DNA from: Methylotenera sp.
GTDB lineage: Bacteria > Pseudomonadota > Gammaproteobacteria > Burkholderiales > Methylophilaceae
Assembly: GCA_030693535.1 (NCBI GenBank)
Contig: JAUYAL010000074.1
Span: 124,001 to 188,000, forward strand
DNA: 64,000 nucleotides
Reading direction: 5' to 3'
Positions 18,269 to 27,427 of this stretch are shown piece after piece (positions within the stretch are counted from its first letter, which is position 1; each line of letters begins with the position of its first letter). A program made the position numbers and the translations under genes. The notes beneath the pieces were generated by a model that was not told the DNA's origin, did not search any database, and saw only the letters and a program-made list of their open reading frames with translations.

Positions 18269-19486
18269 CTAAAGTTTTTGTAACCAAGTCCAAGCGCCAT
18301 TACCAGCAACACGCCCACTTGCAAAGCTGGCGGTGAGCAAATAGCCGCCTGTTGGCGCTTCCCAGTCGAGCATTTCACCAGCACAGAATACACCAGGCAA
18401 CTTGGTCAGCATTAAATCTTCATTCAAGTCTGCGAACATTACGCCTCCCGCACTGCTAATGGCTTCATCCAAGGGGCGTGTGGAATTAAGTTTTAAAGGC
18501 AAGGCTTTGATAGCGTTGCCAAGTTTCACTGGGTCGGCAAACGTTTCAGAAGAGAGCACCTCTCTAAGTAGTGCAACTTTAACTCCCTTCAAATTCAACC
18601 GACTTTGAAGATGGCTTGACAAGGATCGCGCGCCCCGTGGGTGTGCGATCTCTTGAATGACGGCATCAGTATTTTTATGTGGAAGCAAATCAAGATACAC
18701 CAGCACATGGTCATTGTCTTCAATTTTGTCGCGCAGTGCTGCTGAAATAGCATAAATCATGCTACCTTCAACGCCATTTGATGTGACCATAATTTCGCCA
18801 GTTTTTTCATGCGTGACATTATGTTTGTCCTCATATTTGATGGTAATGCTTTTAAGCGGTGAGCCAGCAAATCGCGTTTTAAAGTAGTCGCTCCAGTGAA
18901 CATTAAAGCCGCAATTTGCAGGTTTGAGTGTTGCCACATTGATGCCTTGTTGCTTGAGTAATGGTAGCCATTTCCCATCAGAGCCAAGTTTAGCCCAACT
19001 GCCGCCACCTAGCGCCAGAATAACGGCATCTGGCTTGGTGGTATATGCACCTTGTGGCGTGTGAAAGCATAAGTTTTTTTGCGCATCCCAACCCTGCCAT
19101 TGATGACGCACATGAAAATGCACACCTGAATGACGTAATCTATGTAACCATGCGCGCAATAAAGGTGCTGCCTTCATGTCCGCAGGGAATACACGCCCTG
19201 ATGATCCGACAAAAGTTTCAATGCCTAGATGATGCACCCAATCACGCAAGGTTACGGCATTTAATTGCTGAAGCAATGGGGCAATGTAATCTTGTCTTGT
19301 ACCGTAGCGAGTGATGAATTGCTCTGCAGGTTCAGCATGAGTGATATTCATGCCGCCTTTGCCAGCCATCAAAAACTTACGACCAACGCTGGGCATTGCG
19401 TCATATACATGAACGTCAATAGATTGCGCACTGAGTGTTTCTGCAGCCATGAGGCCAGCAGGGCCAGCGCCTATGATGGCTACCAT
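18269..19486 (-). CDS. HI0933/YhiN-like flavoprotein (FAD-dependent oxidoreductase)
   Basis: The protein starts directly with the FAD-binding Rossmann motif, MVAIIGAGPAGLMAAE, and has MAGKGGMNITHAE near residue 40, LALGGGSWAKLGSDG mid-protein and a C-terminal CAGEMLDWEAPTGGYLL, all typical of the HI0933 family. The reaction in this subgroup is not established. A TTG start at 19537 would add 17 residues in front of the Rossmann fold, so the ATG at 19486 is preferred, although neither has a clear ribosome site. Confidence 0.85.
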   Translation of the reverse strand: MVAIIGAGPAGLMAAETLSAQSIDVHVYDAMPSVGRKFLMAGKGGMNITHAEPAEQFITRYGTRQDYIAPLLQQLNAVTLRDWVHHLGIETFVGSSGRVFPADMKAAPLLRAWLHRLRHSGVHFHVRHQWQGWDAQKNLCFHTPQGAYTTKPDAVILALGGGSWAKLGSDGKWLPLLKQQGINVATLKPANCGFNVHWSDYFKTRFAGSPLKSITIKYEDKHNVTHEKTGEIMVTSNGVEGSMIYAISAALRDKIEDNDHVLVYLDLLPHKNTDAVIQEIAHPRGARSLSSHLQSRLNLKGVKVALLREVLSSETFADPVKLGNAIKALPLKLNSTRPLDEAISSAGGVMFADLNEDLMLTKLPGVFCAGEMLDWEAPTGGYLLTASFASGRVAGNGAWTWLQKL

Positions 19487-19643
19487 GTAAGGAATATTGT
19501 TGTTCAACGCAGTTTTATTGTAGAAATGTATTTTCAAGTATGCCAGTGAATAGTGCTAGCATATTATAAATCTAATTACTGCATAGCTAAAAATTACAGT
19601 ATTATTTTACTTGAAGGCATATTTGCCATTTAGGAACCATCAT

Positions 19644-20267
19644 ATGAAAAATATACTGATTGCAAACTCTAAAGGTGGCTGTGGCAAGACTACGCTAAGT
19701 ACTAATATTGCTGGTTATTTTGCATCACTAGGCGGACAGGTCATGCTAAATGACCTAGATCGTCAACAGTCCTCTTCACAGTGGTTGCAACGCAGACCCT
19801 CAGAAATGCCTTTGATACATAGCTACAATTCTCGCAATAAAACTGCTAAAGAGTTTGAGTGGGTCATTACCGATTCACCAGCGGGATTTCGAGATGAAAA
19901 ACTTGCTGATGCGGTCAAGCAAGCTGATTGCATCATTGTGCCGATTCAGCCATCCGCTTTTGATATGGGCGCCACAAGCGACTTTCTCGATAAACTTGCT
20001 GAAGAAAAGGCAATTCGTAAAAATAAAACATTTGTTGCTTTAGTTGGCATGCGGGTGAACAACCGTACCCATGCTGCGGCTGGACTTGCTGATTTTATGG
20101 AGCAGACTGGTTTTCCGGTACTTACTTATCTGCGTAATGCACAGGTTTATGCAACGGCTGCAGAATTAGGGATTAGTCTTTTTGATATGCGCCCATCACT
20201 AGTTGCACAAGATATTGAGCAATGGGATCCTTTAATACAATGGATTAACGAAGCAACCGATGCTTAA
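19644..20267 (+). CDS. Orphan ParA/MinD-family ATPase
   Basis: This is a 207-residue P-loop ATPase with the deviant Walker A KGGCGKTT (residues 10-17), switch I-like DLDRQQSS and Walker B ITDSPAG. It has the short ParA length with no N-terminal DNA-binding domain. The ATG at 19644 follows a TAGGAA ribosome site; the upstream start at 19611 is less likely. No parB, parS-like site or chemotaxis/cellulose gene is adjacent, so the cargo it positions cannot be told from context. Confidence 0.8.
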   Translation: MKNILIANSKGGCGKTTLSTNIAGYFASLGGQVMLNDLDRQQSSSQWLQRRPSEMPLIHSYNSRNKTAKEFEWVITDSPAGFRDEKLADAVKQADCIIVPIQPSAFDMGATSDFLDKLAEEKAIRKNKTFVALVGMRVNNRTHAAAGLADFMEQTGFPVLTYLRNAQVYATAAELGISLFDMRPSLVAQDIEQWDPLIQWINEATDA

Positions 20268-20304
20268 TGCAGATGACCCCAAATTGCAGGGTGAATTTTG
20301 GTAG

Positions 20305-20577
20305 TTAATCTTTTTCTTTTTGTTCTTTCTTACCTTCTTTGGCTTTTAATTTTTTAGCTTCTTTTTCTTTCATCTCACTCATATTTTTTCGCCATTCTGC
20401 AAGTTGCTCATCATCAATTTGAAGCTGAATCGCTAAAGCCTCTATTGTAGAAACTTTTCTATCTTCGAATCTACGGGCAGGTTTTCCGCGCAATCTGCTT
20501 AATAGTCTTTCAGTTTCTTCTTCAGTTAGTTTCGCTGCTTTTTCTAAGTACATCTCATTGCCAATTTTATTTTTCAT
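20305..20577 (-). CDS. Small charged protein with possible helix-turn-helix
   Basis: The 90-residue protein is preceded by an AGGA ribosome site 8 bases before the ATG at 20577. An in-frame Met at 20595 lacks such a site. An acidic N-terminal helix (LTEEETERLLSRLRG) is followed by STIEALAIQLQIDDEQLAEWR, which has helix-turn-helix character. The tail is nearly all Lys and Glu. No family was recognised. It converges on the ParA-like gene. DNA or RNA binding is only a suggestion. Confidence 0.6.
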   Translation of the reverse strand: MKNKIGNEMYLEKAAKLTEEETERLLSRLRGKPARRFEDRKVSTIEALAIQLQIDDEQLAEWRKNMSEMKEKEAKKLKAKEGKKEQKEKD

Positions 20578-20743
20578 TACAAGTCCTAACATCAAAGTAA
20601 TTTTATGTAGGAGAGAGTATAGATTGTCCCAAATATTTTGGTGTTACATATTTATGACAAATCGTAGAATTCACAAACTAAGTAGCGTGCTGTTTTAAGG
20701 TATTAAACAAAAATACCAATTAGCTAATTTTTACTCAAACTAA

Positions 20744-20757
20744 ATGACTTAAATCAA
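20744..20757. promoter_or_regulatory. Possible FNR/Anr-type site before ccoI
   Basis: ATGAC-TTAA-ATCAA lies about 118 bp before the ccoI start. The right half matches the FNR consensus TTGAT-N4-ATCAA fully and the left half in three of five positions. cbb3 assembly genes are often FNR/Anr controlled, which supports the call, but one imperfect site is weak evidence. The rest of the 20578-20874 gap shows no gene. Confidence 0.35.
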
Positions 20758-20874
20758 TGTCAATAACAGACAAAGCTCTATAAAATAGAAGCGGCGTCAC
20801 TTGATGAAAATTGCCTCATTGCCAGCATATTTTCGAAAGCAACGACAAATTAACTACACTGCATGGAATGAATT

Positions 20875-23283
20875 TTGCTGACAAATACTTTAGCTACTGA
20901 AGACATTTCGCCAAATCCTTCTTGGACAATTCTGGATACCCAAGAGCAATGGCAACGCTTTAGCCAACCCTTTGGCGATGACCCCTCTCAAAAACTCGTG
21001 CAGTCGAGTCTATTGCTAGATGATTTACGTTGTGCAGCGTGTTCAGGTATTGTTGAACGTGGCTTGAGTGGGTTGCCTGGCATTATTAGCACTCGCGTGA
21101 GTATGTCTAAAAAACGTGCTGTGGTAGTGTGGTCGCCTGAATTAACGCGACCTTCAAGTATATTAAGTGCTATTCAGGCACTAGGCTACAGCGCTAGCCC
21201 TGCCTCACATAATGAAAATCAGCTTAATTCTACAGCTAAAAATCGTGCTGCCTTTTGGCGATGGCTGGTTGCTGGATTTTGTATGATGCAAGTAATGATG
21301 TATGCCAGTCCAAGCTATTTTACCAAAGCAGGTGACATTGAAAGTAATATCAACCATTTACTAAACTGGGCCGCTTGGCTATTAAGCCTTCCTGTCATGC
21401 TGTTTTCTAGCAGCACATTTATGACTAATGCGTGGCGTGATCTAAAGTTTAGACGTATCAGCATGGATCTACCTGTAGCATTGGGCATCGCGATTACTTT
21501 TATCGTGAGTTCTGCTGCAACATTTGATCCTAGTGGCTGGTGGGGAGATGTCGTTTATTTTGATTCACTCACCATGTTTGTGTTCTTTTTATTATCTGCG
21601 CGTTTAGTTGAAGTAAAACTACACAGTAGAACACTAGGCGCAATGGAAGCCCTAGTAAGCCGTATCCCAGAAAATATTGAACGACAAAATGTAGATGGAA
21701 CTTTTAGTCGCGTCTTGAATAGTCAACTAAGTGTTGGAGATGTCGTTAGAGTTCATATAGGCGAGGCTTTTCCTGCAGATGGCAGGTTAACATCTGGCCC
21801 CACCAAAGTAGACGAATCACTTCTTACAGGTGAATCAACAGCTATTCATAAGAACCTAGACGATAAAGTCATTGCTGGTAGTTACAACTTGGGTATGACC
21901 GTAAATGTTTCACTTGAAACCATAGGCGAGTCTACACAATATGGTCAGATTGTTAATTTAATCAATCAGGCCGCCATCGAAAAACCAAGGTTATCACAAT
22001 TGGTTGATAGAGTTGCCAGACCATTTCTATTGTTCGTGATACTAAGTGCGGTTGTTGCAGGTGCTTTACTATGGGATATCGACCACGGGCGCGCCTTAAT
22101 GACCGCCGCAGCTGTATTGATAGTGACCTGCCCTTGCGCTTTATCATTGGCAACACCTGCTGCCATGCTAGCCAGCGCCAGTGCATTTGTGAAACGCGGC
22201 ATTTTAATCAGGCGTTTGCAAGCTATTGAAAGCATTGCCAACGTAGATACGGTTATTTTTGATAAAACTGGCACGCTGACTAACAATCACATTGAGGTAA
22301 AATCTATTCATGATAAAGATGGCTTAACCGAGATTAATGTACCTTCAGAAAGTACAAGCTTGTCTGAAAATACTAGCCTAACTGAAAGTAAAAGCCTAGC
22401 AGAAAATAAAGCATTGGCACTTGCGGCAGCTATCGCACAACACTCAATGCATCCAGTTTCACGCGCCTTAGTGAATGCTCGCCAACGTGACCTATCAAAA
22501 AGCCTAGCTATCGAATTAGCCGACATTCAAGAGCATGTTGGCGCTGGCATGAGCGCCACATTAATAAATAATATGATTGATATAGGCCAATTAAAACTCG
22601 GCTCTGCAAAATTTTGTGGGCTTGAACTTAATGAAAGCACAGTCAAGAATGAGCGTTATCAACAAGTTTTTCTAGCTGATGAACATGGCTGGTTAGCCAC
22701 ATTTAACTTGCAAGAAGCGATCAAAGTAAATGCTGCAGAAACAATCAAACAGTTAAAAGATGCATACCTTGATGTCGAACTTTTGTCAGGTGACCAATTG
22801 CACACCGTCGAAAATACTGCAAAAGTGGTTGGCATTGCACAATTTCAAGCGGCATGTAATCCAAATGACAAACTCCTGCGCTTGCAAGCACTTAAAGAAC
22901 AAGGTAAAAAAGTACTGATGGTTGGAGACGGTTTAAATGATGGTCCTATTTTAGCCAGTGCGCACGCATCAATTGCCATGGGTAAAGGTGTGCCTCTAAC
23001 ACTGGCTCACGCAGACTATGTATTATTAAGTGGCGATATTGGTCAAATTCCACAACTTATTCGACATGCTAAAAAGACGATGACTATCATTAAACAAAAT
23101 ATCGCATGGGCAATTGTTTACAATTTCAGTTGCATTCCTCTAGCGTTTTTTGGTCTAATAACGGCCTGGCAAGCAGGCCTAGGCATGGCCATTAGCTCTC
23201 TTATTGTGGTGGCAAATGCTTTACGCTTAACCCAGTTTTCAAACTCTGATTTAACGAATGACTTACTACCTAAGGTTAATTAA
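20875..23283 (+). CDS. ccoI: Copper-translocating P1B ATPase for cbb3 oxidase assembly (CcoI/FixI)
   Basis: CcoI moves Cu+ out of the cytoplasm for building the Cu-B centre of cbb3 cytochrome oxidase. The 802-residue protein has an N-terminal heavy-metal domain with CAAC (Cys53, Cys56). Eight membrane helices follow, with Cys-Pro-Cys at 419-421, the phosphorylated Asp463 in DKTGTLT, the HP motif in QHSMHPVSRA, and GDGLNDGP. The start must be the TTG at 20875, because an in-frame TGA sits just upstream and the next Met is past the metal domain. A tandem hexapeptide repeat precedes the HP motif. ccoS overlaps its stop by one base, which fixes the assignment as CcoI rather than CopA. Confidence 0.93.
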   Translation: MLTNTLATEDISPNPSWTILDTQEQWQRFSQPFGDDPSQKLVQSSLLLDDLRCAACSGIVERGLSGLPGIISTRVSMSKKRAVVVWSPELTRPSSILSAIQALGYSASPASHNENQLNSTAKNRAAFWRWLVAGFCMMQVMMYASPSYFTKAGDIESNINHLLNWAAWLLSLPVMLFSSSTFMTNAWRDLKFRRISMDLPVALGIAITFIVSSAATFDPSGWWGDVVYFDSLTMFVFFLLSARLVEVKLHSRTLGAMEALVSRIPENIERQNVDGTFSRVLNSQLSVGDVVRVHIGEAFPADGRLTSGPTKVDESLLTGESTAIHKNLDDKVIAGSYNLGMTVNVSLETIGESTQYGQIVNLINQAAIEKPRLSQLVDRVARPFLLFVILSAVVAGALLWDIDHGRALMTAAAVLIVTCPCALSLATPAAMLASASAFVKRGILIRRLQAIESIANVDTVIFDKTGTLTNNHIEVKSIHDKDGLTEINVPSESTSLSENTSLTESKSLAENKALALAAAIAQHSMHPVSRALVNARQRDLSKSLAIELADIQEHVGAGMSATLINNMIDIGQLKLGSAKFCGLELNESTVKNERYQQVFLADEHGWLATFNLQEAIKVNAAETIKQLKDAYLDVELLSGDQLHTVENTAKVVGIAQFQAACNPNDKLLRLQALKEQGKKVLMVGDGLNDGPILASAHASIAMGKGVPLTLAHADYVLLSGDIGQIPQLIRHAKKTMTIIKQNIAWAIVYNFSCIPLAFFGLITAWQAGLGMAISSLIVVANALRLTQFSNSDLTNDLLPKVN
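22348..22419 (+). repeat. Four tandem 18-bp repeats inside ccoI
   Basis: Four 18-base units encode E-[SN]-[TK]-[SA]-L-[STA], one after another: ESTSLS, ENTSLT, ESKSLA, ENKALA. They lie at about residues 492-515, between DKTGTLT and the HP motif in the nucleotide-binding domain. Related P-type ATPases as I know them have no such run here. In-frame expansion by replication slippage is the likely origin. Confidence 0.8.
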
Positions 23284-23438
23284 TGGACATCCTCTATATA
23301 CTTATTCCACTGTCTGTCGTCATGGCGCTTGCTGTGCTAGGTGGTCTTTGGTGGGCAGTCTATCGTGGTCAATTTGAAGATATTGAAGAAGAGGCTAGAA
23401 GAATTTTCGAAGAAGATATAATTGAAGAACGTGAGTAA
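23283..23438 (+). CDS. ccoS: cbb3-type oxidase assembly protein CcoS
   Basis: This 51-residue protein starts at an ATG that shares its first base with the ccoI stop (TAATG). One membrane helix (about 3-25, ending GGLWWAVYRGQF) is followed by an acidic tail with DIEEEARRIF, the standard CcoS pattern. CcoS is needed for cofactor insertion into cbb3 oxidase. Confidence 0.93.
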   Translation: MDILYILIPLSVVMALAVLGGLWWAVYRGQFEDIEEEARRIFEEDIIEERE

Positions 23439-23512
23439 ATTTTTCGCATTCAATTTCAATTATTTAGCATACATACAATCTTCAGCTAACATTTACTCCT
23501 TTAACAATATTC

Positions 23513-24172
23513 ATGCAAACAGCTTTAATTTATAGCGCCCTACTGATGGGCTTGGCTGGTGGACCACACTGCGTAGCAATGTGTGGCGCGGCTTGCACTT
23601 CATTTACACAATCCCCAGAAAAGCCGCATGCTATTTATCTATATCACTTGGGAAGATTATGCGGCTATGCTTTATTAGGGGCAATTGCCACGTTTGCAAT
23701 TCAAAGTATCGCTTGGGCTTCTACCTACAGCGCAGTACTTCATCCATTGTGGACATTCTTTCATGTACTGGTTTTTTTCTGGGGTGCACTGCTAATCATC
23801 TATGCGCGCCAACCCATTTGGGTTGATCAAGCAGGGCGAAGAATTTGGCACCAAGTAAAAAAATTAAGCTTAGTTAATGGCGGTCACTTTTACATTGGTA
23901 TGCTTTGGGCATTGATGCCTTGCGGCTTACTTTATTCAGCGCTCATTATTGCATCTTTTAATGGCGAGCCATTAGGTGGCGCTCTCAGCATGGCGGCGTT
24001 TGCAATAGGCTCTAGTTTATCTCTGTTTTTTGCACCCTGGCTATGGTTAAAACTTAAAACTAACTTAGTAGAGCCCTATGGCATGCGCCTTGCCGGCTTA
24101 CTATTAAGCGTGGCAAGCGCTTGGGCCATTTGGATGGAATTAAGCCACAATTCTAAAGTTTGGTGTATGTAA
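23513..24172 (+). CDS. TauE/SafE-like membrane protein of the cco cluster
   Basis: The 219-residue protein has about six membrane helices. The first holds GGPHCVAMCGAAC, a His/Cys/Met cluster able to bind Cu+, and a later helix holds MPCGLLYSAL. Proteins of this kind (annotated sulfite exporter TauE/SafE or UreH-like) commonly follow ccoI-ccoS in proteobacteria. A part in copper handling is an inference from the metal-type residues and position. The oxidase genes ccoNOQP and ccoGH are not in the window. Confidence 0.8.
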   Translation: MQTALIYSALLMGLAGGPHCVAMCGAACTSFTQSPEKPHAIYLYHLGRLCGYALLGAIATFAIQSIAWASTYSAVLHPLWTFFHVLVFFWGALLIIYARQPIWVDQAGRRIWHQVKKLSLVNGGHFYIGMLWALMPCGLLYSALIIASFNGEPLGGALSMAAFAIGSSLSLFFAPWLWLKLKTNLVEPYGMRLAGLLLSVASAWAIWMELSHNSKVWCM

Positions 24173-24276
24173 CTGTAATCCGTTGAATTAAGCTCAAATT
24201 CCCACCCTAATTAATCTATGAATTTTTTACCTTAAGCGTATATTCTTTAAAGGTTTGTAAATCCCTGCCGATAACG

Positions 24277-24320
24277 AATGATAACCATTTATTCCTATAT
24301 AAATAGTAGTGGTTATCATT
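24277..24320. promoter_or_regulatory. Long-spaced inverted repeat, candidate operator
   Basis: Perfect 11-bp arms, AATGATAACCA (24277-24287) and TGGTTATCATT (24310-24320), have centres 33 bp apart, close to three helix turns. Outside them AACG and CGTT continue the symmetry with a one-base bulge. It lies 51 bp before the GTG of the PAS-GGDEF-EAL gene. The TGATAA character is somewhat Fur-like. It could also fold as an RNA hairpin, but no T-run follows. Confidence 0.5.
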
Positions 24321-24370
24321 ACGTTGTATTTATATGCATTAAGCTATTTAAATAGAGATAATTTACGTAA

Positions 24371-27300
24371 GTGAAAAAGCTAAAACACTTAAAACCAGTG
24401 CAGTCAGACTCTGATCAAAATACCGATCTTAATAGCTTCATTGCTAATGAGCTGACGCTTGCATGGCATTTACTGAGTTCGCTTCAAGGTGTGGCTATCA
24501 TCACTACAGACGCTAAATGCCACGTTAGCTATGCCAACCCCTACGCGCGCGAAATATTCAATCTAGATTTACAGCAAGTAGCTGCTGGAATCGGTCATCT
24601 ACCTAAAGCTATTCATAAGCGAATAGCTGCTGAATTAAAAAACCCAAGCACAGAATTTGTTTTGCAGTACGCCTCTGGAGATGAACTTCGCACACTAAAA
24701 GTATTTACTTCTAATAACACGGTGCAAGATAATAAGCAATCTGGCTATGTGTTCCACATGCATGACATCACGGACCGTGTAAATACTGAATTGCAATTAA
24801 GAAATACAGAAAAACTATTACGGAATCTAATTGATGCAAGCCCTGATTTTATATGCTTTAAAGATGAAAAGAATCGTTGGATTGAAGCTAACACTAGTGG
24901 TCTAGCACTTTTCCAAATCAACTCTGAAGACTTTCGCAATAAAACAGATACTGAGCTCTCCAATTTATTAGACCCCTCGTTCAAAGCGGCTTTTCGACAC
25001 TCAAAATTATCTGACGATAACGCCTGGCGAACAGGCATAGCCGTGAGAAATGAAGAGGTTATTTCACTTCCGCAAGGTGGTGAAAAAGTACTAGATGTTA
25101 TTAAAGTTCCTCTATTTAATGACAATGGAAGTCGACATGGTCTAGTAACACTTGGTCGTGATATTACCGAGCGAAAAGCGGCTGAAAATGATTTAAGCGA
25201 CCGAAGTGCAATGCTTGACGGCCTCATTTCATGTGATTGGCTTCTACATTCAGCTGACTCTTGGGAGACTGTTGCACCCATGGTGTTACAGCAAATATGT
25301 CTCACATTACGTTTTAGTCGCGCTTCAATTTTAAAAAATATTAATTCTACGGATACCTGTTTCCCTGCGCATTCCAAGACCCTATTTAAATGGTCAGCAC
25401 CTGGCTTAATGACTTCTGATAACAAACTTGAAGCCATAAACTTTAATGATGAGCGATTGATTCGCTGGAAAGATGCTCTTCAAATTGGCAACCCTGTTTT
25501 TGGTGACATTAGCGACTTGCCGACTGCTGAGCGAAAAATACTAAAACAATTTGCGACAAAATCAATCGCAATCGTCCCACTTTTTTCAGATAAAGAATGG
25601 TGGGGGAACATCATCATTGAGCGCTGCCATGAATTAATTAAAACCACGCCACAAGAACTTGGCTCCTTAATGGCTGTAGGTAGATCATTGGGTGTAGCCA
25701 TTCAGCGAGACAACACTGGCAAACGACTACACCAAGCCAAAATAGCTTTTGATAGCGCCAGTGAAGGCATTATGATCACTGATGAAAAAGTTAGAATCGT
25801 GGGGATTAATAAGGGTTTTACTGAGATTACCGGCTATACAGAAAAAGATGTTCTAGGATTTTCTCCAAAAATATTGCAATCTGCAAACCAGGATGAAGAT
25901 TTTTACAAGAAAATGTGGAACACACTAAAACTTGAAGGTCGCTGGCATGGTGAAGTGTGTAATAAGCGCAAAAGTGGCGAGAGTTACTATGAATGGCTGA
26001 CGATTACTGCTGTCAAGAATTCTGAAGGCCAAGTACTTAACTACGTAGGTGTTTTTGCAGATATTTCTGATATCAAGCATTCGCAAAATAGGCTACATGA
26101 CCTTGTTAACCATGACACCCTGTCTGGGCTTCCTAACCATCATCTTTTAAACGAATTACTGGATCATGCCATTAAGCGCGCTGAACGCGAAAATAACCAA
26201 ATTGCACTGCTATTTATTGATCTCGACCGCTTCAAAGCAATTAACGACAGTCTTGGCCACCAAGTAGGTGATAAATTACTGTATGAAGCATCTAGAAGAA
26301 TCAGCCGAACTGTGCGAGAAAGTGACATAGTCGCCCGACTGAGCGGTGATGAGTTTGTCGTCATGATGGACCAAATAGAAAATCCAGAAAAAGCTGCAGT
26401 CGTGGCAAAAATGATTAATAAGGCGCTGGAAATTGAATTTATCATAGATGGTAAAGAAATTTTTATCAGTGCGAGCATTGGTATTTCCATGTTCCCCAAA
26501 GATTGCAACGATGTTGATGGATTAATAAAAGCAGCCGACATTGCAATGTACCAGGTTAAAAATAAAGGTAAAAATGACTACTGTTTTTATTCCGACGAAC
26601 TGAGCAAAAAAGCTGTTGAACGATTTACTATGGAAACGCAACTTCGCCGTGCGCTAGAACGCAATCAATTTGAAGTGTATTACCAGCCTCAGGTATCCCT
26701 TATTTCTGGTGACATTATTGGCGCTGAAGCTCTCATACGTTGGCATCATCCTGAATTAGGCTTGGTTTCTCCAGCTAAATTTATTCCTGTTGCAGAAGAA
26801 ACAGGTCTGATAGTGCAAATTGGTGAATGGGTGTTGCGTCAAGCAGCATTACAAGCTAAGCAATGGATAAATGATACCAGCAAGATGCGGTGGATTTCTG
26901 TCAACGCCTCTGGTGTTCAGATTATGCGCAGTAACTTCGCAGACACCGTTTATGGGATTTTAATTGAAACGGATTGTGACCCGAATATCTTAGAGCTTGA
27001 AATTACCGAAAGCACGGTAATGCAAAATACTGAACATGTCATTGACACTTTAAACCGCATCAAGCAGCTTGGTCTTAACTTAGCCATTGATGACTTTGGT
27101 ACAGGTTACTCATCACTATCAAACCTTAAACGATTGCCGCTAGATAAAATCAAAATCGACCAATCTTTTGTCCGTGATTTACCCAATGATTTAGATGACG
27201 CTGCTATTGCGAATGCTATTTATGCAATGGCAGGCAGTTTAGGATTTAGCGTAATCGCTGAGGGCGTAGAAACATTATGCCAAGCTAAATTTTTGAAGGA

Positions 27301-27397
27301 TATGGGATGCAAAGAAGCTCAAGGCTATCTGTACAGCAAGCCTTTGACAACTATAGAATTCACTCAATTACTAGCAGCAAGTAAACAAAATTTATAA
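24371..27397 (+). CDS. PAS/GAF-GGDEF-EAL cyclic-di-GMP signalling protein
   Basis: This 1008-residue multidomain protein has PAS regions near 30-135, 145-270 and 455-575, and a GAF-like region about 290-440. A GGDEF domain spans about 580-740 and an EAL domain about 750-1000. The GGDEF signature is SGDEF (658-662), a variant that can still be active. The inhibitory I-site RESD is present at 649-652. The phosphodiesterase side is intact: EAL (786-788), EITES, DDFGTGYSSL and KIDQSF. No membrane helix is seen, so sensing is likely cytosolic. The start is GTG. It is followed after 30 bp by an HD-GYP gene. Confidence 0.92.
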   Translation: MKKLKHLKPVQSDSDQNTDLNSFIANELTLAWHLLSSLQGVAIITTDAKCHVSYANPYAREIFNLDLQQVAAGIGHLPKAIHKRIAAELKNPSTEFVLQYASGDELRTLKVFTSNNTVQDNKQSGYVFHMHDITDRVNTELQLRNTEKLLRNLIDASPDFICFKDEKNRWIEANTSGLALFQINSEDFRNKTDTELSNLLDPSFKAAFRHSKLSDDNAWRTGIAVRNEEVISLPQGGEKVLDVIKVPLFNDNGSRHGLVTLGRDITERKAAENDLSDRSAMLDGLISCDWLLHSADSWETVAPMVLQQICLTLRFSRASILKNINSTDTCFPAHSKTLFKWSAPGLMTSDNKLEAINFNDERLIRWKDALQIGNPVFGDISDLPTAERKILKQFATKSIAIVPLFSDKEWWGNIIIERCHELIKTTPQELGSLMAVGRSLGVAIQRDNTGKRLHQAKIAFDSASEGIMITDEKVRIVGINKGFTEITGYTEKDVLGFSPKILQSANQDEDFYKKMWNTLKLEGRWHGEVCNKRKSGESYYEWLTITAVKNSEGQVLNYVGVFADISDIKHSQNRLHDLVNHDTLSGLPNHHLLNELLDHAIKRAERENNQIALLFIDLDRFKAINDSLGHQVGDKLLYEASRRISRTVRESDIVARLSGDEFVVMMDQIENPEKAAVVAKMINKALEIEFIIDGKEIFISASIGISMFPKDCNDVDGLIKAADIAMYQVKNKGKNDYCFYSDELSKKAVERFTMETQLRRALERNQFEVYYQPQVSLISGDIIGAEALIRWHHPELGLVSPAKFIPVAEETGLIVQIGEWVLRQAALQAKQWINDTSKMRWISVNASGVQIMRSNFADTVYGILIETDCDPNILELEITESTVMQNTEHVIDTLNRIKQLGLNLAIDDFGTGYSSLSNLKRLPLDKIKIDQSFVRDLPNDLDDAAIANAIYAMAGSLGFSVIAEGVETLCQAKFLKDMGCKEAQGYLYSKPLTTIEFTQLLAASKQNL

Positions 27398-27427
27398 AAC
27401 AGAACATGCCAGAGATAGGTCATTAAA

